Assembly (NCBI RefSeq): GCF_000758165.1
Contig: NZ_JNUP01000065.1
Location: forward strand, 85,359-149,358
Origin: Spirochaeta lutea
GTDB lineage: Bacteria; Spirochaetota; Spirochaetia; DSM-27196; Salinispiraceae
Reading direction: 5' to 3'
DNA length: 64,000 bases
Shown one piece after another: positions 9,647 to 17,846 of this stretch. The position numbers were made by a program, and so were the translations under genes. The notes under the pieces were generated by a model that did no database searches, had not been told where the DNA came from, and saw nothing but the letters and a program-made list of their open reading frames with translations. Numbering within the stretch: the stretch's first letter is position 1; each line of letters opens with the position of its first letter.

Positions 9647-11041
9647 TTAATGTTTGCTTTTTGGATCCAAGGCGTCTCTGATCCCATCGCCGAAGAAGTT
9701 CCAAGCCAGAATCGACAGGAAGATAAAGAAACCCGGAATGAGGACCCAGGGAAAATCCCGGACCACCCGGAAGTTTCTTCCTACCGCCAGCATGAGTCCC
9801 CAGCTCGATTGGGGTTCGCTGATACCCAGTCCCAGCAGACTCAGAGCCGATTCACCCAGGATATAGCCCGGAATGCTCAGGGTAGACTGGATTATTACGT
9901 AGGAAAAGGTACTGGGTAATACGTGGCGGAGGATGATTTTAAACTGACTGAGCCCCATGGTTCTGGCGCTGAGTACAAAATCCTCGTTTTTAATGGAGAG
10001 TACCTGACCGCGAATGATACGGGCAACGTTCGACCAGCCGATAAAGCTGAGGATCAGCACGATAATCAAATACACCTGAACCGATGATAAATCGCTGGGC
10101 AGGGCTGCACGCAGGGCAAATAACAGGTAGAGCTGGGGGATGGAGATCAGTACCTCGGTAAACCGCATAAGAATATTATCAATCCAACCGCCGAAGTACC
10201 CGGCAAGACCGCCGATAAGCAGCCCCAAGATGATGGTAATCATTGCTCCAAGAATACCGACGCTCAGAGAAATCCGCGATCCGTGAAGCAGCCGGGAAGC
10301 CAGATCCCGTCCGGTGGCGTCGGTTCCTATGGGAAAGTAGCCCCCGGTTTCCGAACCGAAGAGGTGGGTCCGGGTAGGAATTCCGAAGAAACTGTAGATG
10401 ATTCCTTGGTTGAAGAACCGGAGAAAGTTTTTGTTCCCCTTGGCTAACAATATCTGCCGCGGGATCTGTTGTCCCCCTTCGGTGGTTGACGGGCCGAGAT
10501 CTACTAACCGCCTGGCATCCGGATCCGGATCATGTTCCAGATCCTGAAGCGCCTCCCGGAGGATGGAAACCGCCGGGTCCGAGGTTCCAAGGCGGTATTG
10601 GCGCGTTACAGCCAGGAGCACAGAGGAGGCCCGGCGGGCTTGGCTATCCTCGTCAGCCACCACCCGGAGGCCGTTAACCCCCACTCGGGATTCTCGGGAT
10701 ATGGCCCGGATGGTATGTTCGGGCACGGGTTCATAGGTGCGCAGGGCAATGTTGGTTATCTTGTACTCATACGTAAAGGGTTTGAACTGCCGCCCTTGGG
10801 GACCATCGTACATGAGCTGAATATCCGAGGGTTGGTGATAGGGCTTGGTTTTATCTCCCCAAGTCATGGTGTAGGGTGAAATAAAATCCGCGAAAAGCGC
10901 GCCTAAATACAGTACCAGAAGGATAACCAAGCCGATCTTGCCTAGGCTGTGTTTCCGGAACCGGCGGATGTAGTGTGACCAGAGGGATTCGGGTTTTTCT
11001 GTAATGCCCTCTCGGAGCAAAGTTTCGTTGGTTGTGCTCAT
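9647..11041 (-). CDS. oppC: Oligopeptide ABC transporter permease OppC with large insertion
   Basis: An inner-membrane permease of 464 aa, much longer than the usual 300 or so. The first membrane segment lies at about residues 36-55. About 150 extra residues follow before the conserved PIGTDATGRDLASRLL motif, and this part should lie outside the inner membrane. The remaining membrane segments and the EAA loop (ARTMGLSQFKIILRHVLP) are normal. The insertion may contact the binding protein or the substrate. It forms the channel with OppB. Confidence 0.92.
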   Translation of the reverse strand: MSTTNETLLREGITEKPESLWSHYIRRFRKHSLGKIGLVILLVLYLGALFADFISPYTMTWGDKTKPYHQPSDIQLMYDGPQGRQFKPFTYEYKITNIALRTYEPVPEHTIRAISRESRVGVNGLRVVADEDSQARRASSVLLAVTRQYRLGTSDPAVSILREALQDLEHDPDPDARRLVDLGPSTTEGGQQIPRQILLAKGNKNFLRFFNQGIIYSFFGIPTRTHLFGSETGGYFPIGTDATGRDLASRLLHGSRISLSVGILGAMITIILGLLIGGLAGYFGGWIDNILMRFTEVLISIPQLYLLFALRAALPSDLSSVQVYLIIVLILSFIGWSNVARIIRGQVLSIKNEDFVLSARTMGLSQFKIILRHVLPSTFSYVIIQSTLSIPGYILGESALSLLGLGISEPQSSWGLMLAVGRNFRVVRDFPWVLIPGFFIFLSILAWNFFGDGIRDALDPKSKH

Positions 11042-11053
11042 AGCTGTTACTCC

Positions 11054-12190
11054 TTAGGCGATTCTGACCCGGGGGTCAACCACGGCAAGCAGGATATCGG
11101 CGATGAGGTTTCCGACAACCAGCAGCACCGAACTGTACAGAAGACTGCCTACTACCAGATACAGGTCCTGACTCGTGATGGCCGATAGAATCAGGCTGCC
11201 CAAACCGGGCCAGGATAGAACGACCTCGGTCAGCGCCGCACCGGACATAACGTTGGCAATCTGAAATCCCAGGATGGTTATCATGGGATTGATGGCGTTC
11301 CGCAGGGCATGTCGGTATACTACGACCCGTTCACTCTGCCCCTTGGCCCGGGCGGTTACGATGTATTGCTGGTTCATTATGTCCAGCATATTTGCCCGCA
11401 TGATCCTGGTAAGGGTTGCCATACCAGCGGTACCCAAGACTATTACCGGGAGTATCATGTGCCGTGCTACATCGAAAAATCTCCCCACGGCACTGAGACT
11501 CCCATGGTCTATACTCATCATTCCCGCGATAGGAAGCCATGTGCCCGGAGGGGTGGATGTAGTGGTAATGACGTACTGGAGTAGAAAGGCCAGGAAGAAG
11601 TTCGGTATAGCAAGACCGAAGAAGGCAAACACAGAAATTACCTGGTCCTGCCATTTATACTGTTTTGTCGCTGCGATTATTCCCATGGGGATGCTCATGC
11701 CCCAGGAAAAAATGAGGGCAGTCATGCTCAGCAGGATGGTGTTGAAGGCCCGTTGGCTCACCAGAGCAAATACCGGCGCCCGGAAGGTAATGGATAAGCC
11801 GAAGTTTCCCCGGATGGCGTTCCAGAGATAGAGAACGAACTGAATAAACCAGTGTTGATCCAAACCGAATTGTCTGCGGAAGGTTTCTAGATCGCCCTGG
11901 TTCATATCGGGCCGCAGCTGCATCTGGGTGAACATATCCCCGGGTGCTAACTGGATGAGCAGGAATCCGATAGCCAGAACGGCTAACACGATGGGTATCA
12001 TATGTAGGAGCCGCCTGAGGATAAACCGGAGCATGGCTTGGCTTATCCACAGAAGCCGGACCAACCAAAACAGAATTTCGGTAATAACGATTGCCCCTAG
12101 CCAGGATGTGCCCGTGGCAATGAGGAACACCGCAAACAGTACATCCAGGATAAAGGTCAGACGCCAGTCGATACGATTCAGTATATTCAT
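11054..12190 (-). CDS. oppB: Oligopeptide ABC transporter permease OppB with N-terminal extension
   Basis: A 378-aa permease. The family-typical start (MLRFILRRLLHMIP) begins only near residue 53. The 52 residues before it carry one or two extra hydrophobic segments. The upstream start is favoured because a good ribosome site (aaggac) precedes it. The EAA loop is visible (TARAKGQSERVVVYRHALRN). The gene lies 12 bp upstream of oppC. The extension makes the topology unusual for the family. Confidence 0.92.
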   Translation of the reverse strand: MNILNRIDWRLTFILDVLFAVFLIATGTSWLGAIVITEILFWLVRLLWISQAMLRFILRRLLHMIPIVLAVLAIGFLLIQLAPGDMFTQMQLRPDMNQGDLETFRRQFGLDQHWFIQFVLYLWNAIRGNFGLSITFRAPVFALVSQRAFNTILLSMTALIFSWGMSIPMGIIAATKQYKWQDQVISVFAFFGLAIPNFFLAFLLQYVITTTSTPPGTWLPIAGMMSIDHGSLSAVGRFFDVARHMILPVIVLGTAGMATLTRIMRANMLDIMNQQYIVTARAKGQSERVVVYRHALRNAINPMITILGFQIANVMSGAALTEVVLSWPGLGSLILSAITSQDLYLVVGSLLYSSVLLVVGNLIADILLAVVDPRVRIA

Positions 12191-12240
12191 AGATCGTCCT
12201 TATAAAACATGAGGTCGGAAGCAGCCTGAGGCAGCGCTTC

Positions 12241-12317
12241 CGGTTTTACCTGGAGAGCCCGGACGCATGGTGTCCAGCGGGTTGTCCAGGTAAAACCGCC
12301 GGCCCCGAAGGGCCGGC
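12241..12317 (-). promoter_or_regulatory. Double hairpin between oppA and oppB
   Basis: Reading the minus strand after the oppA stop, there is first a GC hairpin (gccggccc/gggccggc, 12298-12317, loop cgaa). A 14-bp perfect stem follows (cggttttacctgga at 12241-12254 with its complement at 12285-12298). No T-tract follows. Such structures often shield the 3' end of a binding-protein mRNA, so that oppA is expressed above the permease genes. Confidence 0.6.
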
Positions 12318-12333
12318 GTAGTAATGCAGATTC

Positions 12334-14175
12334 TTATTTTACATAGAGTCGGGCGGTAAGACCTTCCCAGTCATAATCTTCTGTGGGGTGTGGTTTTACG
12401 TTACCCAGTTTGCTGTTGTAGGCCTCCAGCACGAGCAGGTTGTAGGTGTACACCCAGGGCAGCTCATCGGCCCAGATCCGCTGGATCTTTTCGTAACCGC
12501 TGATGCGCTGAGCTTCTTGTACGGTGTTATTGGCCTCAATCCATGCCTCATCCACGGCCTTTTCCCAGTCGCGCCGGGGACTTTCCTGGTTCGGCTCGAT
12601 CATGTGCAGGTTCCCGTAGGAGGGATACACATTGGCGCCGGATATGGGGTCGATGGAACCGGTAAGTCCGATAAGAATCAGGTTCCAGTCATAGGTTTCG
12701 GTAAGCTGGCCTACCAGAACATTGAAGTCGATGGGACGGAAATTCAACCGGATTCCCACATCTGCAGCTTCCTGGGCGATGGCCGTACCGATGGCTTCCC
12801 GGGTTCTGTTGCCGGAGTTGGTAATGAATTCCAGGGATATGGTATTCCCGTCGGGATCTTCCCTCCAGCCGTCCCCATCTCTATCGGTGTAGCCAATTTC
12901 GTCCAAGAGTTCGGCAGCCCGGATGGGATCATAGTGGGGGGCCGCATCGTCAACCCCATCCCAGTAGTAGGGACTAAACCGGGGAACGAAGCTGTATTGG
13001 GGATACCCGAAACCGAATTCAATGTTGTTGATCAAGGATTCCCGGTCAATCAGGTGAGCGATGGCGGTCCGGAAGGTTTTGTTGGAGAGCCAGGTCAACT
13101 GGGGCTCGGAGATTCCCAAATCATCGGGTCCTTCAATGGGATTCTGATTGAAGGTAATGAAGTTGGTTGCGGTAGCCGGGCCGACCTCGTAGATATTAAA
13201 GCCTACCTGATCCTTAGCGTCTACCAGGGTGGAGTAGTCCTGACCACGGGCAACGTAGAAGTCTGTCTGTCCGGAGATGAACTGCTGAAGCTGGGTATCC
13301 TGATCGGGGGTATAGATGTATACCATTTCGTTCAGGTAGGGCAGTCGGGTGCCGTTGGCATCCTTCTCCCAGTAGAGGGGGTTCGGTTTGAAGGTGGTCC
13401 GCTGAGCGGGAACATGTTCGGAGATAACCCAGGGGCCTGAGCTTGGAATCTCAGTGGGATCCGAATCAACACCCCAAAGGGTGTTTACCGCGTCGGCACC
13501 GCCCTCATCGTAGAGGGGGCCAACGATGTGCATGGGCAGGCTGTATACGTTGAGCATATTCATGACACCGGCGTATACGGTGTCCAGGGTTACCTTCAGG
13601 GTATACTCATCGATGAGTTCCCATTTGGAAGGAACACCATTTACCGTTAGAGAATCCCGGGTGGAAGTCTGAATATTTTCATCGTAGATAATCTTATTTA
13701 CGGTTTCTACCCAGTCCCGGGCGGTAACGGGTTCTCCGTCGGACCATTGCATACCGCGGCGAACCTTTACGGTGATGGACTTCTGATCATCCGAGAAGGT
13801 CCAGCTTTCAGCTGCTGCGCCCTCCCATTCCAGAGTCATCTGATTTCTCCGGGTCAGGGGCGTAAACAGCCGTTCGGTAACATCCGTTGAGCTGGTTTCT
13901 TCTGCCAGGGCGAAGTTGAAGGTCTTGGGTCCAGCGCCAAGCTGGGAAATTACAAGCCGTCCACCTTTTTTTCCGATTTCCCATCCCTCATGGACGGGTA
14001 TGGTAAGCCCGGGTGCGACGGGCTGACGTGTCTGGGCAACTTCCTCCCTGGGTGCCTCCTCAGCTACTTCCTCGGTCTGGGTGGGACCTTGGGGTGCGGG
14101 TTCTGAGGAACCGCCTGCAAATACAGGGGTCAGAACCATGAGCGCAATAAGCGCGAAAAGGAAAAACCTATTCAT
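12334..14175 (-). CDS. oppA: Oligopeptide-binding protein OppA-like (SBP family 5)
   Basis: A 613-aa extracytoplasmic solute-binding protein of family 5 (SBP_bac_5). It has a cleavable signal peptide ending AFAG-like (VLTPVFAGGSSE) with no lipobox cysteine, so it is predicted to be free in the periplasm. A Pro/Glu/Gln/Thr-rich linker of about 30 residues follows. Family motifs include the N-terminal VTERLFTPL region and RRGMQWSDGEPVTARDWV. Of two adjacent ATG codons (14178 and 14175), the second is spaced better from the aaaggagg site. It captures peptides for OppBCDF and heads the operon. Confidence 0.92.
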   Translation of the reverse strand: MNRFFLFALIALMVLTPVFAGGSSEPAPQGPTQTEEVAEEAPREEVAQTRQPVAPGLTIPVHEGWEIGKKGGRLVISQLGAGPKTFNFALAEETSSTDVTERLFTPLTRRNQMTLEWEGAAAESWTFSDDQKSITVKVRRGMQWSDGEPVTARDWVETVNKIIYDENIQTSTRDSLTVNGVPSKWELIDEYTLKVTLDTVYAGVMNMLNVYSLPMHIVGPLYDEGGADAVNTLWGVDSDPTEIPSSGPWVISEHVPAQRTTFKPNPLYWEKDANGTRLPYLNEMVYIYTPDQDTQLQQFISGQTDFYVARGQDYSTLVDAKDQVGFNIYEVGPATATNFITFNQNPIEGPDDLGISEPQLTWLSNKTFRTAIAHLIDRESLINNIEFGFGYPQYSFVPRFSPYYWDGVDDAAPHYDPIRAAELLDEIGYTDRDGDGWREDPDGNTISLEFITNSGNRTREAIGTAIAQEAADVGIRLNFRPIDFNVLVGQLTETYDWNLILIGLTGSIDPISGANVYPSYGNLHMIEPNQESPRRDWEKAVDEAWIEANNTVQEAQRISGYEKIQRIWADELPWVYTYNLLVLEAYNSKLGNVKPHPTEDYDWEGLTARLYVK

Positions 14176-14205
14176 CATAGCCTCCTTTGAATTGTCTATC
14201 TATTC

Positions 14206-14234
14206 ACTGTATTACGATCCAGGCGTTCCTGCAA
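14206..14234 (-). promoter_or_regulatory. oppA promoter
   Basis: On the minus strand, TTGCAG (14229-14234), a 17-bp spacer and TACAGT (14206-14211) match a housekeeping promoter. The oppA ribosome site aaaggagg follows about 20 bp later, giving a normal short leader. Confidence 0.6.
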
Positions 14235-14295
14235 TATTTTTGGATAGAAAATTTACCATTGTGTTAGAAATGAAAAAAGAGACTACAAAAACGTA

Positions 14296-14327
14296 AGAAA
14301 ACGCCCGGACTAAGGCATCCGGGCGTT
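14296..14327 (-). terminator. Rho-independent terminator of the PPIase transcript
   Basis: A perfect 10-bp stem (aacgcccgga at 14300-14309 with its complement at 14318-14327) is followed on the minus strand by ttttc and, a little later, a second T-run. It lies about 280 nt downstream of the isomerase stop codon. Confidence 0.6.
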
Positions 14328-14360
14328 CGAGGATCTTCCGCATCAGACGCTTATGCAAGA

Positions 14361-14520
14361 GTTTTCCAAAATTGCGAAACAGTTTTGGAAAACGGGGCGG
14401 CGGGCAAGCCCGCCAGCTGTCCTGCGTTGCTTCGCAACTTCGGACAACTGACGGGTATCCACCATGTCTCGGTCAAGCCTGCTGCTTGCCCAAGCCGCTG
14501 CGGATACCCACCGCCCCGTT
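14361..14520. repeat. Cloverleaf-like cluster of inverted repeats
   Basis: Hairpin one is a perfect 11-bp stem (gttttccaaaa, 14361-14371, with 14383-14393). Next to it, aacggggcgg (14391-14400) pairs with ccgccccgtt (14511-14520) and encloses three more stems. These are ggcgggc/gcccgcc (14399-14414), cagctgtcc/ggacaactg (14414-14450, with an inner gttgc/gcaac stem) and gggtatcc/ggataccc (14453-14460 with 14502-14509, inner caagc/gcttg). It could be a structured RNA or a folded DNA element. Confidence 0.6.
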
Positions 14521-14570
14521 GTAGGAGTGCCGGCTGCCCATGTCCTGGGGTACCGGCGCTATGTGGAAGA

Positions 14571-14596
14571 CGGCTCATTCAGGGATGAATGAGCCG
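14571..14596 (-). terminator. Hairpin just after the PPIase stop
   Basis: A perfect 10-bp stem (cggctcattc with gaatgagccg, loop agggat) begins within 10 bp of the stop codon. It lacks a clear T-tract, so it may act as an mRNA 3'-end stabiliser rather than a terminator. Confidence 0.45.
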
Positions 14597-14604
14597 CGGC
14601 GATA

Positions 14605-15654
14605 TTACTCGACAATATCCAGGAGTTCGATCTCAAAGTAGAGGTATGCTCCCGGTGGGATGACCCCGCCTGCTCCCTGATCGCCGTAGGCGAACTCCGG
14701 GGGAAGAACGAAGATACGTTTCTCGCCGACCTTCATCTGGGGCACCATGATGTCCCAGCCGGGGATCAGCCGTCCTACTCCGATGGGGAATTCTGCTGGG
14801 CCGCGCTGCTGGCTGGTGTCGAATACTCGGCCGTCTAAAAAGGCCCCGGTGTAATGAACGCGGACAGTCTGGCCGGGGTCTGGAGAGCTGCCGCTTCCTT
14901 CCTGGGTGATCTTGTAGCGGATACCGTTGGAATCCACCTGGGCATCGGGAATAATGGCTTCGGCACGTTTACGGTCCGCCTCCTGCTGTTCCTGCTGGTA
15001 GGCTGCCTGGCGCTCCGCAGCATTTTGAAGTTCCTGATCGAATAGCTCCTGGGTAACCTGGAAGTTTTCGGCCGCCTCGCCCTTCCGGATAATCTCCAGG
15101 GTATTGATGGAATCGCCCTGTTCAATGGCGTTTACGACATCCATGCCTTCCACTACGCGGCCGAAAACGGAGTGTTTGTCATCCAGCCAGGGAGTCGGCA
15201 CATGGGTTATAAAGAACTGAGATCCGTTGGTATTCGGACCGGAATTCGCCATAGAGAGAATTCCCGGCTGGTCATGGCGGAGCTGGCTGTGGAACTCATC
15301 GGGAAACCGGTAGCCCGGTCCGCCAGTTCCATTTCCCTTGGGGTCTCCCCCTTGGATCATGAAGTCGTCGATGACCCGGTGAAAGGTGAGTCCGTCATAG
15401 AAGGGCTGCCCCTTTTTGGCATCCGTATCGAGGGATCCTTCGGCGAGCCCCACAAAATTCATAACGGTAACGGGGGTTTTTTCGAATTCCAGTGAGAGCA
15501 GGATGTCTCCCTTGGTTGTATCCATTCTTGCATATAGGCCGTCTGGATGTTGTGACATATCAAAGCCTCCTTCCGCGCATCCCAGCACGGTTGTTGCGAG
15601 GAGGAAGATGGCTGCATGTATTGCCAACCGCCATCCTTTCCGGATGTTTATCAT
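14605..15654 (-). CDS. Cyclophilin-FKBP fusion lipoprotein
   Basis: A 349-aa lipoprotein with signal sequence and lipobox (TTVLGC, C26). Residues about 36-190 are a cyclophilin domain ([15 protein letters not shown], then [17 protein letters not shown]). Residues about 245-349 are an FKBP domain ([38 protein letters not shown]). A Gln/Glu/Ala-rich helix joins them. Both are peptidyl-prolyl cis-trans isomerases, so this is a dual-domain folding catalyst anchored in an envelope membrane. ATG 15654 is preferred over codons further upstream because gaggag precedes it. It appears to be a single-gene unit with its own structured 3' region. Confidence 0.92.
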   Translation of the reverse strand: MINIRKGWRLAIHAAIFLLATTVLGCAEGGFDMSQHPDGLYARMDTTKGDILLSLEFEKTPVTVMNFVGLAEGSLDTDAKKGQPFYDGLTFHRVIDDFMIQGGDPKGNGTGGPGYRFPDEFHSQLRHDQPGILSMANSGPNTNGSQFFITHVPTPWLDDKHSVFGRVVEGMDVVNAIEQGDSINTLEIIRKGEAAENFQVTQELFDQELQNAAERQAAYQQEQQEADRKRAEAIIPDAQVDSNGIRYKITQEGSGSSPDPGQTVRVHYTGAFLDGRVFDTSQQRGPAEFPIGVGRLIPGWDIMVPQMKVGEKRIFVLPPEFAYGDQGAGGVIPPGAYLYFEIELLDIVE

Positions 15655-15714
15655 TCTTATGTCTCCTCTAGTATGAAAATAGTGCGGGCAGTCTACCATA
15701 GGGGGATGGGGGGT

Positions 15715-17553
15715 TCAAGTTTCATTTCTGCGGTAATGCCGCGCCTCGGCAAGCAATTGACGGACACCTTCTATGCGGATGGGTTTTTGAAGGACCCCCT
15801 GGATGGCTGATAGGCCTGGATCGTCCTTGGTATTGAACTGGCTCGGATCGTGGCCCGAGAGAAGGTAGAGCAGGGCCGGGGACCGTTTGAGGAGGGTTTC
15901 GAGGGTTCGGATTTCTTGGGCTGTCTCAACCCCCGAATATCCGGGCATTTGGTAGTCAATGATGGCGAGGTCGATGGGCTGCTGTTTGAAGATATCCACG
16001 GCCTCTCTGCCGGAAGCCGCAACATAGGGGGTAGCTCCGTAGCGGGTGACCATCCGTTCCAGTATCCGCCGGTTGCCGGGATTATCGTCCACGATGAGGA
16101 CCCGGAGAATGGATTGGCTTTCCAGGTCGAAGAGTTCGGTCTGGTTTGAGCCGGCGAGGTGCTGCAAGGATGCGGTTTGTTCGCCTAGGGGCAGATACAC
16201 GGTAAACACCGAGCCGGTTCCGGGGGTGCTGGAAACGGTGATGCTGCCTCCTAAAAGCTGAACCAGTTCTTTGGTGATTGCGAGGCCTAAACCGGTGCCG
16301 CTGGGGGTGCTGCGCTGCTGACGGGCATGGGAATCACCATAAAATTGAGAATACTTTTCGAAGATTTGACTCAATTGCTCGGGTGGGATTCCCGGTCCGG
16401 TGTCGCTGATCCGGAAGGAGAGGGTGGGCTCTGGGAAGTCGGCTGAGACGGGCTCCCGGTGGATTTCCAGGGCGACCTGACCCCGGTGGGTGAATTTGAC
16501 GCCGTTTCCCATGAGGTTGAAGAGGATTTGCATCAGGCGGCCTTGGTCCCCGGTGATGAAGCGTGGGACTCTGGGATGAATCCGTGCGGATACCTGGATA
16601 TCCGCTCCCGAGGCTGAGTGGGAGACGGTTTGGAGGACCAGATCGATGGTTTTTTTGAGGTCGAAGGATCGGGATTCGGGGATGAGTTTTCCTGCTTCTA
16701 TCTTCGAGAGGTCCAGGATGTTGTTTATCAGGGTAAGGAGGGCCTCGGCGTTGTTTTGAATGCCCTGGGCGTATTCATGCTGGTCTTGGGTGGGTTTGGA
16801 TTCGATGATCAGTCCGGCCATTCCCAGAATACCGTTCAGGGGGGTTCGCAGCTCGTGGCTCATTCCGGCGAAGAATTCCTGTTGGGATGTTTTCGTTTTT
16901 TCAAGTCGGTCCCGCTGGCGGCGGAGCATGTTTTGGTATCCCAGGACCCGGAGGTATCGCATACGGTTGGAATCGATGAGGGAGGCGATGATCAGTCCCT
17001 GGAGGGCCAGGATGGCGCAGGAGAAGACAAAGAGGAATATCCACTGGGGCTCCCGGGGAAGTTGCTCACTCCGGGAGAGGTAGGAGAGCACCAGTCCGAA
17101 GGATAGGCCCCCGGTTATCCCTGCCGTGATGCTCAAGGATGATCGGAGGAGCAGGCTTGGTAAAAGGAGAAAGGGGGGAATAAACAGGTACAGGATGATG
17201 AGCCGGGGGATTTCGGCAGGCAGCAATAGCCCGAGGCTGGCAATGAGTATGATGTCTATGCTGAGAAAGGGATGAAAGAGGCTTCCCGGGAATTCACGGT
17301 TTTTACGGTGACGCAAATAGCAGATGATGGGCATGATGGGCAGGTAGATCAGCATGCCGAGGGCGTAGATGATCCGTTGGGTTGTATACGGATCGGGCAG
17401 GGGTAGACGGCGGTACCAGAATACTAGCTCATAGAGGAACAGCCCGGCAAAAATGAGGAGTCTGACACGCTGCATCCGTAATTCTGATTTTCGCCTGTCG
17501 TCGGGATCCAGGACGTTGCTGTTGGAAAGAAACCGGCGGATACGGGAGTTCAT
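15715..17553 (-). CDS. Hybrid sensor histidine kinase with receiver domain
   Basis: A 612-aa protein. The N-terminal 190 residues contain about six hydrophobic segments and no recognisable sensor domain. A HisKA domain follows, with the phospho-accepting histidine near residue 233 (MSHELRTPLNGI), then HATPase_c motifs (N-box LMGNGVKFT, G1 DTGPGIP, G2 GTGLGLAI). A C-terminal receiver has the acidic pocket (VDDN) and phospho-acceptor aspartate near residue 533 (IIDYQMPGYSG). No phosphotransfer domain or partner regulator is nearby. The start at 17553 is chosen because the sequence before it is intergenic and carries the serA terminator and a mobile element. A -10-like TACACT ends 6 nt before this ATG. 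Confidence 0.9.
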   Translation of the reverse strand: MNSRIRRFLSNSNVLDPDDRRKSELRMQRVRLLIFAGLFLYELVFWYRRLPLPDPYTTQRIIYALGMLIYLPIMPIICYLRHRKNREFPGSLFHPFLSIDIILIASLGLLLPAEIPRLIILYLFIPPFLLLPSLLLRSSLSITAGITGGLSFGLVLSYLSRSEQLPREPQWIFLFVFSCAILALQGLIIASLIDSNRMRYLRVLGYQNMLRRQRDRLEKTKTSQQEFFAGMSHELRTPLNGILGMAGLIIESKPTQDQHEYAQGIQNNAEALLTLINNILDLSKIEAGKLIPESRSFDLKKTIDLVLQTVSHSASGADIQVSARIHPRVPRFITGDQGRLMQILFNLMGNGVKFTHRGQVALEIHREPVSADFPEPTLSFRISDTGPGIPPEQLSQIFEKYSQFYGDSHARQQRSTPSGTGLGLAITKELVQLLGGSITVSSTPGTGSVFTVYLPLGEQTASLQHLAGSNQTELFDLESQSILRVLIVDDNPGNRRILERMVTRYGATPYVAASGREAVDIFKQQPIDLAIIDYQMPGYSGVETAQEIRTLETLLKRSPALLYLLSGHDPSQFNTKDDPGLSAIQGVLQKPIRIEGVRQLLAEARHYRRNET

Positions 17554-17673
17554 GGTGTAAGTGTAGCCTAGTGGACAAAACAATGTAACATGTTCCTTGG
17601 ACGCACTAGGCAATGGGTCGGGCAGGTTAACAAACCCAGTCGTGGTAGGCCCTGTCGTCCCAGACCGCGGCCC

Positions 17674-17706
17674 AAAAAAGGCCCCCGGTCTCTGAGAACC
17701 GGGGGC
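17674..17706 (-). terminator. serA terminator
   Basis: A 9-bp GC-rich stem (gcccccggt at 17681-17689 with its complement at 17698-17706) is followed on the minus strand by six T. It lies 140 bp beyond the serA stop, on the far side of a mobile element copy. Confidence 0.8.
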
Positions 17707-17731
17707 TGATACTGGGTATCTTGAAGGGGTA

Positions 17732-17840
17732 TATAGTGCGCAAAAGCTTGTAACATTGCACCTCGGAGACACAACCCATGGGTGGGATTATAAACTGCTC
17801 CGCTATATCTGATGTCGTTTACAACCTTTTGCGCACAATG
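17732..17840 (-). mobile_element. 109-bp MITE-like element, copy 2
   Basis: It has terminal inverted repeats like the other copies and lies between direct repeats gaaggggta (17723-17731) and gaagggtta (17841-17849), 8 of 9 identical. The right repeat contains the serA stop codon. The element separates serA from its terminator. It is inverted relative to copy 1. Confidence 0.87.
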
Positions 17841-17846
17841 GAAGGG

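Larger units (their letters stand above)
14179..14604. other. 426-bp gene-free region: oppA promoter, terminator and multi-hairpin element
   Basis: From left to right the region holds the oppA promoter (14206-14234), a minus-strand terminator (14296-14327), a cluster of inverted repeats (14361-14520) and a hairpin at the 3' end of the peptidyl-prolyl isomerase gene (14571-14596). Transcripts of that isomerase gene would carry about 300 nt of structured 3' sequence. I see no convincing small ORF. Confidence 0.7.

Noticed and set aside
10021-10055. Sigma-28-like GCCGATAA inside oppC
   Set aside because: No TAAA-like box 15 bp upstream and no gene downstream in that direction.
12388-13440. Open frame of 350 codons opposite oppA
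   Set aside because: oppA is a clear family-5 binding protein; the antisense frame has no ribosome site or domain.
14361-14520. Integron attC-like recombination site
   Set aside because: Although strongly folded, it lacks recognisable RYYYAAC/GTTRRRY core sites at the proper places, and there is no integrase or gene cassette nearby.
17554-17772. N-terminal extension of the histidine kinase to 17772
   Set aside because: These codons read through the serA terminator and into mobile element copy 2.
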